Counted from the stretch's first letter, positions 32,901 through 43,533 are shown. The stretch is DNA of 64,000 bases from Mayamaea pseudoterrestris (GCA_027923505.1 BROI01000016.1:434001-498000); one strand, 5' to 3'. Program-made: numbers and translations. Notes: generated by a model not told the origin, from the sequence alone.

Positions 32901-33754
32901 CTGCTAGTTGCACCAAACGGCGCCGACACTGCAGCAGCAAACGTACTACTACTCGCCGCCTTGGTGCTTGGCTTGCGCCGCCGGCCACTCGCCGAAACAC
33001 TGCTACCACCGACACCATACTCGCTTGCCGCTGCTGCACCATGACTATTTTTACTCGCCTGCTGCTGCTGCACCATGCGAATCATGTCATCCTCACTCGG
33101 AGATGCATTCGTACCACCACCACTATGTCCAGACTGCGCACTCTTGCCCATTTTCTGAAAGTACTTTTGCGCGTGCGTCCGCGTCTGCACCACGGTGCGC
33201 GTCTGCACGCGGGCCGCCACCTTTTTCCACTCCTTGCCAAACAGAGCGAGCCCCTCCAGAAAGGCTTCGTGCTCTTCCTTGGTCCACCGTCCAGTGTGCT
33301 CCGAGCCAGTGTCGCAAACGCTACTGTGCTTGTGGTAGCGGCGAGTTGTTGATGAATTTGGAGTTGGTACTGGTGGTGGAAGTGGGAGGGAAGTGTTGCT
33401 TGCAGTGTAACTTGTAGTGCCTGCTGCGGCTGCTAATGGAGTAAAACTTGTATTAAAAGCAGTCGCAGCTGCATGCATGGACGTTGGTCCCAGTGGCGGA
33501 GAATCCTGTCCTTCGCCGTCATCGTCCTCATCATCCTCATCAGTACCTTCCTCGTCGTCTTCATCTGTACCCTCGTCATCATCGCCATTTTCATAATCGT
33601 TTTCGTAAGTTGCAGCCGCGGCGAATAGGTGGCTGCTGTGGAGCAGCTTGGCGCGTCGACTGGGTGGCGATGACGATGATGTATGACTCTGCATTTGTTG
33701 CTGCTCACCGCCACTGCCATCCGTCAGGTCGAGAAACTGCGTATGCTGCGACAT
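29987..33754 (-). CDS. SHAQKYF-Myb, ankyrin and histone deacetylase fusion protein
   Basis: Intronless, 1255 aa, ATG at 33754. Acidic low-complexity start; Myb/SANT domain at residues about 150-205 (GRWTKEEHEAFLEGLALFG and RTVVQTRTHAQKYFQKMG, a variant of SHAQKYF with Thr for Ser). Disordered Ser/Ala/Gln-rich region to about 590. Ankyrin repeats about 595-715 (GNNALHWAARVGDKAVATQL, GESPLHWALRAGRVGIDVAT). Class II-type deacetylase about 765-1225: VVRPPGHHAGVGGLLEGGES, GFCIFNNVAAGA, VDLDCHHGNGTEEI, FFSIHLY, LISAGFDAAKGD and LEGGYG. The tandem HH, the DCHHGNG zinc-ligand segment and the late Asp of AGFDAA are all present, so it should be catalytic. It probably deacetylates histones or other proteins, guided to DNA by the Myb domain. 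Confidence 0.93.
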   Translation of the reverse strand: MSQHTQFLDLTDGSGGEQQQMQSHTSSSSPPSRRAKLLHSSHLFAAAATYENDYENGDDDEGTDEDDEEGTDEDDEDDDGEGQDSPPLGPTSMHAAATAFNTSFTPLAAAAGTTSYTASNTSLPLPPPVPTPNSSTTRRYHKHSSVCDTGSEHTGRWTKEEHEAFLEGLALFGKEWKKVAARVQTRTVVQTRTHAQKYFQKMGKSAQSGHSGGGTNASPSEDDMIRMVQQQQASKNSHGAAAASEYGVGGSSVSASGRRRKPSTKAASSSTFAAAVSAPFGATSSALPLLPLPKQSRRSSSATLSAAQVISNFNNNNNSQAAANEAAYMPPPPRMGGLDSNTLPPKLFHGWGGPQQQARMSIVAPDPSANASSFPEPSPAATGKRKLAEIAAARMLAGVISNASSQQQQPSNDDEHDETLDLMDDGRDTPPLPQDEETAQRDYYYAEAPAPPLNDAATSGQQPLAAARKGLSLQIVNPSHLMDVDTFKRHRGNESPQTPWDGQLDALVGAQRNVGNVKDADGVVPTIGLDDGDAAAAATALSFPAATEPMGRHPVCVDTPDIVRSELHKAILRLDLDGLQREASDVEFLNQPDSAGYFPLHSASALGLLSHDNYDVSNAMIRHLLDAGANPNNIDAHGNNALHWAARVGDKAVATQLVMRNCNFEAKNEDGESPLHWALRAGRVGIDVATVLLTHGARPSVLNKYFRRPVDVAADGFLDDPNSLASLRFKEANGKKVGKTELKKAVKLSALDRRESRAILFLRSLQSKTLVLHHPECLEHHPKSTSDWEAPDRVKSIMRRILPSSDPTGETETSGVFPYEITASTDFDRAKLDLLSRIHSTEYLSFVNQLSKDLERQLKESEDAPVDNQTGSPPVVPFTPHIQRSMINMSDSKVKLNVNSDTAFSVGSLRAARRAAGAVQHAVDCVLVGRNRNAFCVVRPPGHHAGVGGLLEGGESCGFCIFNNVAAGALYAISDDRLLCKRCAIVDLDCHHGNGTEEIVRRCRDPNKLFFFSIHLYDNDKRKRTGDTQYKFYPGTGSDDDLALNIINVPLTPLWRSSSGSSSAQSTLRQHNTRGKQKSSSPDSNDDASETDTPRGSDVKVSDGGSESGSTQATSTLLPRQGASGGLTGRLAYRQAIQSRLLPALRAFDPDLILISAGFDAAKGDVGNARHEKGGERPGLDLEPQDYAWTTRKILEVADICCQGRVVSVLEGGYGRSSNVPSAGTGLDRTMFSECAIRHLHAMIDPYDTEGRFSS

Positions 33755-34447
33755 GATTTATTCGTATTCGTTGTTTCAGTGTTTGTTTGTGATTATAAAG
33801 AGATCCCGAAGCAGCAAGAATGCAAGAACCACTCGATGATTCGTGTGACGCCGTCTCGTGTCTTGATTTTTTGAAAAAGACCAGAAAGTATTAGTGAGAT
33901 GTAATGTTCAATGTCTTTGATTGAGACTACTACTATTGATTGTATATATTGTACTGTTTCAAGTAGCAACGATGAGGTACAAGCAGCGCTCAACGAGGTG
34001 CCATGGCAGCAGGTGTGACGTGACACTTTGTTCCACCGCGACCCGTATCTTGCGCGCGCCACAAAGATACTACCACAGCCTACGTAGAGAGTCACGTGGA
34101 AGGATCTCGACTCTTGACTCGCATGATAAGTTCTTACCTTGCTATTTATATATATACTTGTCTCGTTTTCGTTGATCCAAATCAAAGCTTTTTACAAAAC
34201 GAGACCTGTTTGCAATACAGCGCAATGATGGAGGAATCTCACTCCCAATGTCGCACCCAGCTTGGTCCGAATTCCACAACGATGGTTGGCCAAAATGACG
34301 GGGCATCCGATGTCTTTCATGAGGGTTCGAGTTAATATCGTTAGCTATCAGGCTGGTGTCTAGAGGTGCAGAAGAATTCACAGCAATATATTTAATAAAG
34401 AACGTATGACTATATAAACACCGATCAATTATTACTAATAGAACCTA
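33755..34447. other. Intergenic region
   Basis: Between the start of the deacetylase gene and the 3' end of the TatB-like gene, both on the - strand. Small frames are present but none is convincing. AT-rich tract TATTTATATATATA near 34142. Confidence 0.45.
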
Positions 34448-35801
34448 TTAAGACTCACTCTTAGCAGCACTACTACCAGTACTCACGTTGACATTCTGGA
34501 CTTGCGCCTGCACTTGGCGCATTGCTTCCTCGAGCAGTTGCTTTTGCTGTTCGTAGTAGTCTTGCTCGAGCTGCTCGCGGCGGTCAAACTCTTGCTGCAG
34601 TCGGGTTTGCGCCGCCAGCTTTTCCTCCTGCAGTAGGGCAATTTGTTGCATGACGACAGCCAATGGTTCCAGTTTGTCTTGGTTGGCAAGGACTTGATTG
34701 TTCCAGTTGCCATTGAGTTGCTGCTGGAAGCGAGATGTTGCGGCGGCTGTATCAGAGTTGTCATCGCTTTCTTGTTGTAGTTGAGTCATGCTGCTACTAC
34801 TAGTAGATTCGCTGCCATTACCGTTCAACCAAGGATTGCTTGCGTCGCTCATTCCTGTTCCGGAAGTGTATTGCTCAAACTCTTGGTCAATAATGGCTTG
34901 CTCCTCAGGACTTAGTGTGGAATCGTTGCCCAGCACTGGAGGTGTTGCTGCGGATATATTCTCCGAGACGGATGCCAGTACAGTTTCAGCCACATTTTCT
35001 CCTGCACTACTCGCCATTGGCATTTCCAAATCTGGTACCCTGCCATCAAGCTCACTACTACTATTCTCCTCCTCCTCCAAAAGCACCTTTCTCTTGGCCT
35101 TTCGTCTAACAATCTTTTTCCCCGACGCCCCCACGGCCGCCACGGCTTCCACGGGCGACTCGCCCCGCGGCGACGTGACGGTGGTGCTAAAGGCATCCTC
35201 CTCCTGATCCACGTTGATGGTGCGCCGAAACGAAAAGGCGTCCGTCAATTCCTGCTGGGCCTTGCGAATCTCGTTAATCTGCAGCTGGTCCTCCATGTTG
35301 TTTTCAAACGTTTTCGTCAAATCGGTGCTGAACGAACGCACGTTTTGGACAAACTTGCCAATCTCCTTGACGACCTTGTATAAATCGGATGGACCGAGAA
35401 TGAAATAGCCAACGAGGAGGATTGTGAACTGCAAAAAGTGACGATGAAGAAAAGAGAGAATGTAGCAAATTAGTTGGAATGATTTCAGACGAGAAATTGG
35501 ACGGAATCAAGATCATTAAACTCACCAGCTCGGGTCCACCGATTCCAAGTATACCTCCATCGGATCCCATGAACATGTTCAATGACGTCGTTGATAATGT
35601 ACCCCTTGCTTTTGGCGATTGAATAGGACATACTATGCTGCTGCGTTGCTGTATGGTAAAGCTGCCTCGATAATGTATCAGTGGGCTAATGGATGTGAAT
35701 CCGCAAACTGCTTGCGGTTGCAGTAAAGCCGCAGCCATGATTGCAAATAGACAAGCGCCATGATTTCTTCTTCTCCGCCTTGATCGAGCAGTAACATTCA
35801 T
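34448..35801 (-). CDS. tatB: Plastid TatB/Hcf106-like translocase subunit
   Basis: Exons 35526-35801 and 34448-35428 with a 97-bp phase-0 intron (GTGAGT...TGCAG); joined 418 aa. An ATG at 35876 is also in frame, but 35801 is preferred because it directly begins a basic signal peptide (MNVTARSRRRRRN...QAVCGF) with the Phe of plastid-targeting signals. The join creates GIGGPELFTILLVGYFILGP followed by SDLYKVVKEIGKFVQNVRSF. This is the TatA/B hallmark: a short transmembrane helix, a Gly-Pro hinge and an amphipathic helix. A long Glu/Gln/Ser-rich tail with a coiled-coil end (QEEKLAAQTRLQQEFDRREQ) extends well beyond the usual size. It acts in twin-arginine transport of folded proteins into the thylakoid lumen. 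TatA is the alternative; the GPEL motif favours TatB. Confidence 0.85.
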
Positions 35802-36324
35802 AGTGATAGAGAAAAGGTGAACTAATAGATGAAAAAGGAGATTGACCTGCTGCTGTTGAAGTCGCTTTTCGATCATCCATCATCGTTCATGGAGGGTCTC
35901 GCGGCGCGGTGAGTGACGTTCGAACAATCCGTGTCGCACCAGTTACCGGTACGACTAATTATTTACTATTGCCTGCAAGTTACTGAGGTGGCAGTCGAAA
36001 ATGACTCATTAAAATGTCGCGACAAACGAGGGGCAATACATAAGCCACGACCACAGTCGTCCGAACACGAATGACTGACCGTCAAGGGCTATAATTTTGA
36101 CACTGGGCACGCAACGCGAAACACCTTTCACCAGCCGAAGGCGAAGAACAAGGCGATTGGTTGCGGTTTTCTCGCGTCTCACAAAATCGATCGACTCGAT
36201 GCTTCGACGACGGCTTTCGGCACTATATATCCCGTGACTGCTCGACTTCATTGCATCAAGTCAAGACAAGTCTTGATCATTGTGATTCATTCGCTGTCTC
36301 GCATCTCATCTGTGTCTCAAGACC
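35802..36324. other. Divergent intergenic region with TACCGGTA motif
   Basis: Upstream regions of the TatB-like gene (-) and the MYND gene (+). TACCGGTA lies at 35944-35951. A TATATC stretch near 36225 is about 95 bp from the MYND start codon. No other feature. Confidence 0.45.
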
Positions 36325-38507
36325 ATGCCACCCAATCAACGAAACCATAGCAACACTTCCACCAGCAAACATCGTTCCATGACTTCCAACGATGACACTC
36401 ACTCCAACTACAACAACAATACTACATTCAGTTTCAAGGAAGACTACTGCTTCAACTGCTACATTACCACGAGCGAGATTGATCACTACCTGATGCAGTG
36501 CGGCAAGTGCCACTCCTTTTACTACTGCGGCATGGCGTGCTTCAACGCCCATTTGAGCGTGCACATGCAGTACTGCCAAACGGGCAAAATGAACTATCAG
36601 CCGGTGCGATATAGTAGTAGTAGTGGTAGTCTGAATGTGCAGCCGTCACAGCAACTGATCACGACGACGACGACAAGCAGCAAGGTTACGCGAACGCCAT
36701 CCAACGACTCGCTGCCACGTCGCAAACCAAGCGACAAACTATGGGCCGCCTTTCATGACTCGTCGTCATCTTCAAGCAGCAGCAGCAGCAGCAGCAGCAG
36801 TGACGACGAGTCGTCCATCTCCGGATACGAGTCGTCGTCGTCGTCGTCGTCGAGTTCTTCTTCTTCGAGCAGCAGTGACGACGATATCGCCGTGGAAACC
36901 ATCGAGGAGGAAGTCACCAACGACCGAGACTCGTCGCAGGATAGCAGCTGGTCGAATGACGAGCACGAGGCTGTCATTGTCAAAGTATCGACCGTTGATT
37001 TTGTCAAGGATGCAGCAACTGTTACTACTGAAACGACTTTAGTTGGAGCAGTCGACAACGACGAACGTGTCGAAACGCCGTCGGAAATTCAAATGGTTGC
37101 ACCAGAAGCCATTGACGACGCCAATGACTACGAGTACGACGAGGACTGCACGGGAGCCTACAGTCGCAACAAGAGCGCCAATGACTATGAGGACTACGAG
37201 GAAGCATATGTGAGCAAGGGTTGCGGACGCGTGGGTGGCACCGAGTGGATCGTCACGGAGGATGTGAAGCGTCGCCGCGGGAGTGCACTTGTGACCATGG
37301 CGCTGCCACCATGCGCGCCAGCAGTCGTAGGCCGCCGTCATTCCATTTGTGCGCCAATGCAAGCGGCGAGTGGTAGTAGTGATGCAAATGCCAAGCCAGC
37401 GTACCGAGTTCCGCTCAAGGCAACCAAGTATGATGAAGACGATGATCATGGCGACAACATTGCGATCGCATCTCGGTCGGACCAAGCCGGTGCCAAGATG
37501 AATGGCAGCAACAACATGAACCGCAGGTTTGCAATCTCGTTTAACAACGCCAACAACTCATCCACTCACAATGCCAATCACTCGCTCGGTAGTTCCACGC
37601 GCGTGTCGCCAGCCGAAGTTGACCGCATTCGTCGCAAGCAGCACCAAAACATGCGTCTCACGGCGCACGAAATGGTGGTGCTGCGGTGCCTTTCGCCGCA
37701 ACAGTACTCGCCCGATCGATTGAGCGGCGAGTCGTCGGAGAGTGCGTCGGAGAATGTGGATCTGCGGCACGTACATGTCAAGGAGCGAACGAAACCGCAG
37801 TTTGAAAAGCCGGAATGGTACGTGCAACTTGATTGCCGAATTTGTTCATGCTTGGTTTTCTTCGAGCAATCAAGTCTAATAATGCGCATTGTTTTACCAT
37901 TTCTGCTTGCAGGATGTCGCAAACTGCGCTTCTACGAGCTACCTCCAAAGGTGAGCGTGCCCGGAAGCAGGGAGACCTTCGTAAACATCGCGCTCCGAAA
38001 CCGGAAGAAGCTTGGGAGCAGCCCGAATGGACGCGAAGGGCGCCGCTGCGCACATCCTCTCGTGGAGCCCGGCTCAAGGCTGGCAACAGTTTGCGCAAGG
38101 AACGCAAGGGAAATGGTATCCAAGTGCTTGGTGACGACGACGCAACTCCAAAGGAACGTTCTGCTCCGCCACGTCGTTCCTCCAGGGATGGAATGCCACG
38201 AAAAGCGCCATCGTCTCGAAAACTTTTGGCTCGTACGTCTTCGTCATCATCCACTCGCACAACTTTGTCGCGCGCATCCTCCAAGGGCAGCACCAAGCGC
38301 GGCGGCGGCAAGCACAAGAGCGACAAGGCACCCGTCGCGGAGAACGTTCGAATTGAGAATGGACAAATCATGTGGGAGGCTCCAAAACTGCGAAGCACGG
38401 CGCGTGGGTCGCTCCTGCTGCGTCAAGAGAGTATTCGCAACTCCAAGTGCCTTGGAGCGCTGCGTGCGTCGGCGGATGCTGTCAAGAGCATGATTGGCAA
38501 TGAGTAG
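36325..38507 (+). CDS. MYND zinc-finger protein with long disordered tail
   Basis: Exons 36325-37817 and 37913-38507 with a 95-bp phase-2 intron (GTACGT...TGCAG); joined 695 aa. The join turns EKPEWY into EKPEWMSQTALLRATSKG. A MYND-type finger lies at residues about 40-85: CFNC, then MQCGKC, YYCGMACFNAH and HMQYC, with the full Cys/His set. The rest is disordered: two poly-Ser/Asp tracts coded by AGC and TCG repeats, acidic stretches, then a basic C-terminus. PEW-containing motifs occur twice (KPEWMSQTALLRATSKGE and EQPEWTRRAPLRTSSRGARL), suggesting a short repeated binding element. MYND fingers bind Pro-rich peptides. Reading through the intron gives a longer frame to 38493, but its composition after 37820 is not protein-like. 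Confidence 0.75.
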
Positions 38508-39144
38508 GATTCGTCGTCCATTTGACGGAAGTAACAATTATTATAAGTTCTGCAGCTGCATAATGAGTTATGTTTTTTTGTTTGACTTGAGTAGATCTAC
38601 GTAATTATCCAAACTCAAGCACCTCGCTTACTGGTTAATGGCTGGTAGCGCGTATTGCACTGCTACTATTTTAAGTAAAGCAGTTCATTTTCAAATGAAA
38701 GGAGTTCCACATTCGGTTTGCGTCAGGCAGTGCTGTTTTGGTGGGAGCATTGGGCGAATTCAATTCGAAGTCATGGGCAATGGGCAAGACACGGAATATG
38801 ACCTGCTCGAGCCGCCTTGGCGGTTCATCTGTATGCATACCTTCCTCAATCATATTATCGTACGTGCAAGCATAGGCAGATTTGCTAGCAAGCCGAATTG
38901 CTTTGCCTCAAAGGCTCTGAAGGAAGGAAAACACTTCGTGCACTCGTTTCGAAAGTTCGAAGAAGTTACACAGCGGAATTTGTGAAGCGCGGCTCGCTCG
39001 CTCGCATCAGCCGCTGCGACAACGGAAAGGGCCCAACCGCTCATCGGTCATGAGAGCATTATCGCAGCGAAGCAGCAATCGTTACAACATCGTTGTCCCA
39101 TTGTCTCCTACGATTTCCCTTACCGGTAGTAAAGAGCAAGCAAA
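38508..39144. other. Intergenic region
   Basis: A 115-codon frame at 38638-38985 has no family features and no gene-like context; I treat it as chance. TACCGGTA at 39121 lies just before the next gene. Confidence 0.4.
39121..39128 (+). promoter_or_regulatory. TACCGGTA octamer 16 bp before a start codon
   Basis: The octamer ends 16 bp upstream of ATG 39145, so it lies either at the transcription start or in the 5' leader. Confidence 0.35.
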
Positions 39145-40596
39145 ATGGACGACATTGAATGGTTAGAGGGAGATACTCATGAAGAGCTAATTCAGAAGAT
39201 GATCGGCCGAGACGAATGGTCGATGGCAACACTTCATATCAATGTGGCGTTCGTGAATAATTTTTTGAGCCTTTGCGACGCAAGTTTAAACGAGACCATT
39301 CATGCTCTCCAGACGAGTTCTTGCATTTCGTGGCTCATGTTAAAAACTCTTCCTAACTTGCCGACGCGAAAGATGCTGCGACGCTTTAGAATCCTTTGCA
39401 CCACGCTGGGCAGCATGGCGGGCGTACGAACCATTCGCGTCGATTATAGAGCGATTTTTAGCATCACACATGTCGATATTTTGAAAGCCATGCCACATAT
39501 CAAGAATTTTCATCTTTGCTTCAGCGATACGGATGAGTTTACAATGTTTGAATTGAGCGAGGCTCTCCGGAATTGCACATGTCTTGAAAGCATAGATTTT
39601 AACATCCCACTCCCGTACTATCAGATGGTGTTACCATCGCTGCACGCTCTCACTTTCTTAAAAGCGATTGAACTCACTGGCGGATAAAGGGGATTGGTTT
39701 CACAAGATTCTGCTCAAGCCATTGCGGATGTCCTCGGTGTTGGTCGACAACTAGACTTGCAACTCGACAGTTTCAATTTCACTTTGGAAGGGGCGCAAAA
39801 TATATTTTGCCTAGCACTTGCCGCGTCGAGCGTTATCAGTATAACGCTACAAAGCTGTTTATTTACTGACCCTGTATCGCTGGTCAACGCAATTTCACAA
39901 CCCCAAGTTCAAAAGCTCTATTTATATCGCTGTGGCTTTCCAGGACACCAACATGACGAATTTCCAACCTTGCTTTCGCAACAAATCCCTCGCATGACTC
40001 ACATGCATAATTTGACTTATAAAGATTATTTGCCACTGGTTCAAAATGTTCGCGAAGATTTACTGCTTGCCAATGACCGCGCATTGGTTCGGGTTGGGAG
40101 GGCGGTCGCCCATTGTCATGAACTCCAGACATTAAATCTATCTTTCACGAAGCTCAGTCCCGAGTTAGACGAAGCGTTGGCTCTCTGCGTGGCTCCAGTC
40201 AATTCTCAGCTTACGTACATCAATATTGACTGCAGCTCTCTTGAGTCAGAGAATGATGTGCGATTGACCGAGTTGCCATTGTTTTTGAAGGCACTTGAAC
40301 GTAACTTTACAGTCACAAATATTTACCTCGAAACTGCCTATCGACACGGTGGACCAATTGATCCTTGGTGCCCCCACTTGAAGAAGAGCATTGAAACGCT
40401 TTGCCAACTAAATGTTGCTGGGCGCAAGTACATGGTGAAAGACGCTGGGGACGATGTCGCTGGATTGCAGATGCTAGGTGCTGTCAGTGACAACTTGGAC
40501 TGCTCCTTTTACCACCTGAGCCGTGAGAATCCGTCGCTTTGCCAGCAAGCCCGCACGCGCAAGCGTACACGCAATGACGGGTGCGTAATTAGTTGA
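39145..40596 (+). pseudogene. LRR-like gene interrupted by one in-frame stop
   Basis: Reading from ATG 39145, 180 codons precede TAA 39685-39687; the same frame then runs open to a stop at 40594-40596. No splice pair removes the stop. On both sides the protein is of the RNI-like Leu-rich type: HVDILKAMPHIKNFHLCFS and NCTCLESIDFNIPLPYY before, RQLDLQLDSFNFTLEGA and CHELQTLNLSFTKLSPELDE after. The TAA lies in a loop (AIELTGG*RGLVSQD) and could come from one base change, for example from CAA, AAA or GAA. Without it the protein would be about 483 residues. It is a recent pseudogene, a readthrough gene, or a sequencing error. Confidence 0.6.
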
Positions 40597-40987
40597 TTTT
40601 GCAGGGGATTGGAAAGGTTTGAGTGTGTTTGCATTAGAAGGAAAAGTATGCGTGTTGTAAAGAACTAACGGAGGATCTTTGTTGTTAAGCTGTTGAGTCC
40701 ACTGAACAAAGTGAGACACTGAACAAACTATGACATTTATGTGCGTATGATCTCGTGAGCGTTATGTCATAGCCGCTGTTCCATTTATAGATGATCTTAT
40801 TGTTGTAAGTATCGACTCTATATTGACAGCATAAGACAATTGTAGATTAGACCATAAGGAACAAGATTTTTTACTCGGGGCATCTGGACGTAGATTCCAG
40901 TACCGCAGCGACTTTGTGTCACACGTTTTCCAACCACGAAAACGCCTCATTTTTTCATCCATTTTTTCGAGTCAGCGTTATTCCACC
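40597..40987. other. Intergenic region
   Basis: 3' flank of the LRR-like gene and 5' flank of the bc1 assembly factor gene. A GTG at 40916 is in frame with the latter but is not a likely start. No other feature. Confidence 0.5.
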
Positions 40988-42060
40988 ATGGCGACGAGAA
41001 GATTGACGCGCACTAGCAGACTGCTTTGCAGCAATGGCATTCAAAATTTAGTTACAAGACAGAAACATGTAGTACCAAATGCTCCTTCCGCATGCTTTTC
41101 CACTGCGACAGCATCAACGATGCGACTACCCGTCCTTACGCCACCCTTGCAGCAACTACCATCATCTGTCACTCCTCAAGATGCTCCCAATAACGGCCTT
41201 TTGAATCGCCTTTGGTCTAGATACTCGCTACGGGGACAGCAGGATCGCATTCACATGGCGGAAAGCCTCTTTCAGGCAGCGACGCGGCAGGCGAATGATC
41301 CGTGAGTAACACCATCTCAAGCTGGAATGAATTAAAAAATCGGCATGCTTTCAATGACTCACTTATTGAATCTTATGCTTCGTTATCCTCTCCTTGATCA
41401 TTTTGCAGTCGCTGGTTTGGTCCTGGCCGCATTCCTCGCGACTTTCGTCCCCGCCACGCAGTCCTGACCATGCACATTTGGTTCATTCACAAGCGCCTCA
41501 TTCTCGACACGATCAACAAGGATTATGCGTTAATGCTGCAGGAGGAACTGTTCAATATTCTTTGGGACGATACCACGTGTCGTATTCGACAGGCCGGAGT
41601 CAATGAACTCATGGTGAACAAGAACTTGCTGCAGGTGCAGCAGTACACCTTTCTGCACTTGACGCACTACGACCACGCCTTTTCGCCCGAACTCTTGGCG
41701 GATCCGGAGCAACGATTGAACGAGCTGCGCCAGTTGGTGTGGTACCACATTTTGGCCAAGGACGAGGAGGTGGAGTCGCGCATGGATCAGTTGGATCGCA
41801 TGGCGTGGTACATTGACGCGCAGTATCGCAACATGCTCATGGATTGGCCGTACGAGTACTACAAGCAAGGTAGACTGCAGTGGGTGGACTTGCCAGATTT
41901 TGAAAACATGCGTGACGCCAATGGCGAGTTGCTGCCGGAGAATCCAGTGCATCCGGACGATGTCCTGCCCGAGCACTGGGTCAAGAACATTACGAATCGT
42001 GGAGTTGAGTATTACTGGAACGAAGATACCAAGGAAAGCACGTGGGATCGACCAGTTTAA
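40988..42060 (+). CDS. Cytochrome bc1 assembly factor (CBP3/UQCC1-like) with C-terminal WW domain
   Basis: Exons 40988-41301 and 41409-42060 with a 107-bp phase-2 intron (GTGAGT...TGCAG); joined 321 aa. ATG 40988 has a favourable CCACCATGG context and begins a basic, acid-free presequence (MATRRLTRTSRLLCSNG), so it is mitochondrial. The central part (RWFGPGRIPRDFRPRH, MHIWFIHKRLI, FNILWDDTTCRIRQAGVNEL, MVNKNLLQVQQYTF) matches the ubiquinol-cytochrome c chaperone family, which binds newly made cytochrome b at mitochondrial ribosomes. The last 30 residues (LPEHWVKNITNRGVEYYWN then EDTKESTWDRPV) are a WW domain with both Trp and the Tyr-Tyr pair. Family members I know lack a WW domain, so this fusion is unusual. 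Confidence 0.85.
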
Positions 42061-42679
42061 GTGCTATCGCAAATCTTGCTTGAGTCGGATACATTTATTC
42101 AAACTCGATGTGTATCAAATCGATTGTCACGGCGCCTCTGGAAATTGCGCCGGCGGTGGTTGGGCGGTCACTGGAGTACTAGTTAAAGGATTGATTCACA
42201 TGCCTTGGCGTATATCTTACGTAGGAGTATACGATAGTTGCACGTTTTGACGCTGTAATTCATGAGCAGCAGTCCTGCATGAGTCGTGAATGTTCCACTC
42301 GGCAAACGCACACCGGATGCTCGGCGACGAGCTGCTGCTACGACCAACAGTTCACACTGGTAGGTCATATCGCTGCCATTTTTTGCGACTCCATTCATGT
42401 ATTCGCGTATACTATACACCGCAATCTCATCCGAGCAAGGTTGCAGAAGTAACAAGGAATGACAAAGTTTTGGTGCTGTTGCTGAACGAAAATAGCTCTT
42501 GAGGCTAACGGACGAGCAAATATGCCAAATAAATAAACAATAATTCATGTATACAATAATATTTATACAGATCTATCGTTCTCGTTCCGTTATCTCGAAT
42601 CAAGTCTCCGTCACCGTCATTTCATATGTATCTGCTCGACCCGACTTGCTCGTTCGCATTCCTTCATTCATCCACTCAC
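42061..42679. other. Intergenic region between convergent genes
   Basis: 3' flanks of the bc1 assembly gene (+) and the UCH gene (-). No supported gene or RNA. Confidence 0.5.
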
Positions 42680-43459
42680 TCATTCATCATTCGTTTCCGC
42701 CAATGCCAGTATGGTGAATCGCATTTCCGTCGGATCCAGTGGCATAATCTTGGTGCGAATATATTCGCAGGCAGTCTCGAGCAGTTTCTCGGGCGAGCAG
42801 GCCATGCGGCAATCCACGGGCCCGCCAACACTGACTCGTCCATCCAGTTCCATCAAGCGCTGATTGTCGCACACAAACGTGACAAAGTGCGTCTCCAAGT
42901 TTTCGTAGTCACTCAAGTCTTGACGCTGCGTCGCGCTTTGAGCAGACCGCGTCGCTTGCTCGTGCAGTTCCGCGAGCGTTTCGTCGGCTTCGAGTACTTG
43001 GGCGCGCTGCAAATTGGAAGCGGCCGACTGCATTTGCTTATCAAACTGCTTTAACCAGCTGTTTGCCATAATGTAGGGACGCGTCGCGTTCAACGTGGCA
43101 TGTAAGAGTGCCATGGTGCCGCAGGCGTTGCCGATGCGCTGGGGAATGTAAATCATGTGCGAGTCGCTGGAAGTACTGACGGCATGATCGTTGCGACTCT
43201 TCAACTTGTTCGTCAGTGGATATAAAAACACTACGGCATAGACGGGACGCGGCACCATGCCCAGTGCCCAATCCTCGGTACTGAACACGTCGTGCAGTGA
43301 CACCTGCGCCACGTTCAATCCAAGCTTGCCCAAATAGTCGTTGAGTAGCTGCGGATTGGACTCCAAGGGGAACCACTTGATGGACGTTTCATCTTTCATG
43401 GCGGATGATGCATCAGTCGCATCTTGGTTATTATTATCAGTAGCAGGAGTCGTTGACAT
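42680..43459 (-). CDS. Ubiquitin C-terminal hydrolase (UCH-L type, peptidase C12)
   Basis: Intronless. The ATG at 43459 gives 259 aa, close to the usual 220-240 of the family. An in-frame ATG at 43570 would add 37 residues, but a TACCGGTA motif lies between the two, suggesting that part is promoter or leader. KWFPLESNPQLLNDYLGKLG is the typical start. The oxyanion Gln and catalytic Cys are in YIPQRIGNACGTMALLHATL, the catalytic His in LETHFVTFV and the Asp in LMELDGR. The crossover-loop region (QVLEADETLAELHEQATRSA) is present. The enzyme trims small adducts from the ubiquitin C-terminus in the cytosol. Confidence 0.92.
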   Translation of the reverse strand: MSTTPATDNNNQDATDASSAMKDETSIKWFPLESNPQLLNDYLGKLGLNVAQVSLHDVFSTEDWALGMVPRPVYAVVFLYPLTNKLKSRNDHAVSTSSDSHMIYIPQRIGNACGTMALLHATLNATRPYIMANSWLKQFDKQMQSAASNLQRAQVLEADETLAELHEQATRSAQSATQRQDLSDYENLETHFVTFVCDNQRLMELDGRVSVGGPVDCRMACSPEKLLETACEYIRTKIMPLDPTEMRFTILALAETNDE

Positions 43460-43533
43460 TGTAGAGACGACGAGTCGATGAGATAATGCCGGAGCAAAGT
43501 CTCCATGGTCGAAATCAACGCGCGCCCATTGAG

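Noticed and set aside
37818-38493. Read-through of the MYND gene to a stop at 38493
   Set aside because: The stretch after 37818 starts with a clean GTACGT donor, and splicing to 37913 gives a coherent basic tail with a repeated PEW motif.
38638-38985. 115-codon + strand frame
   Set aside because: No recognisable motif, irregular composition and no promoter or neighbour context; not enough to call a gene.
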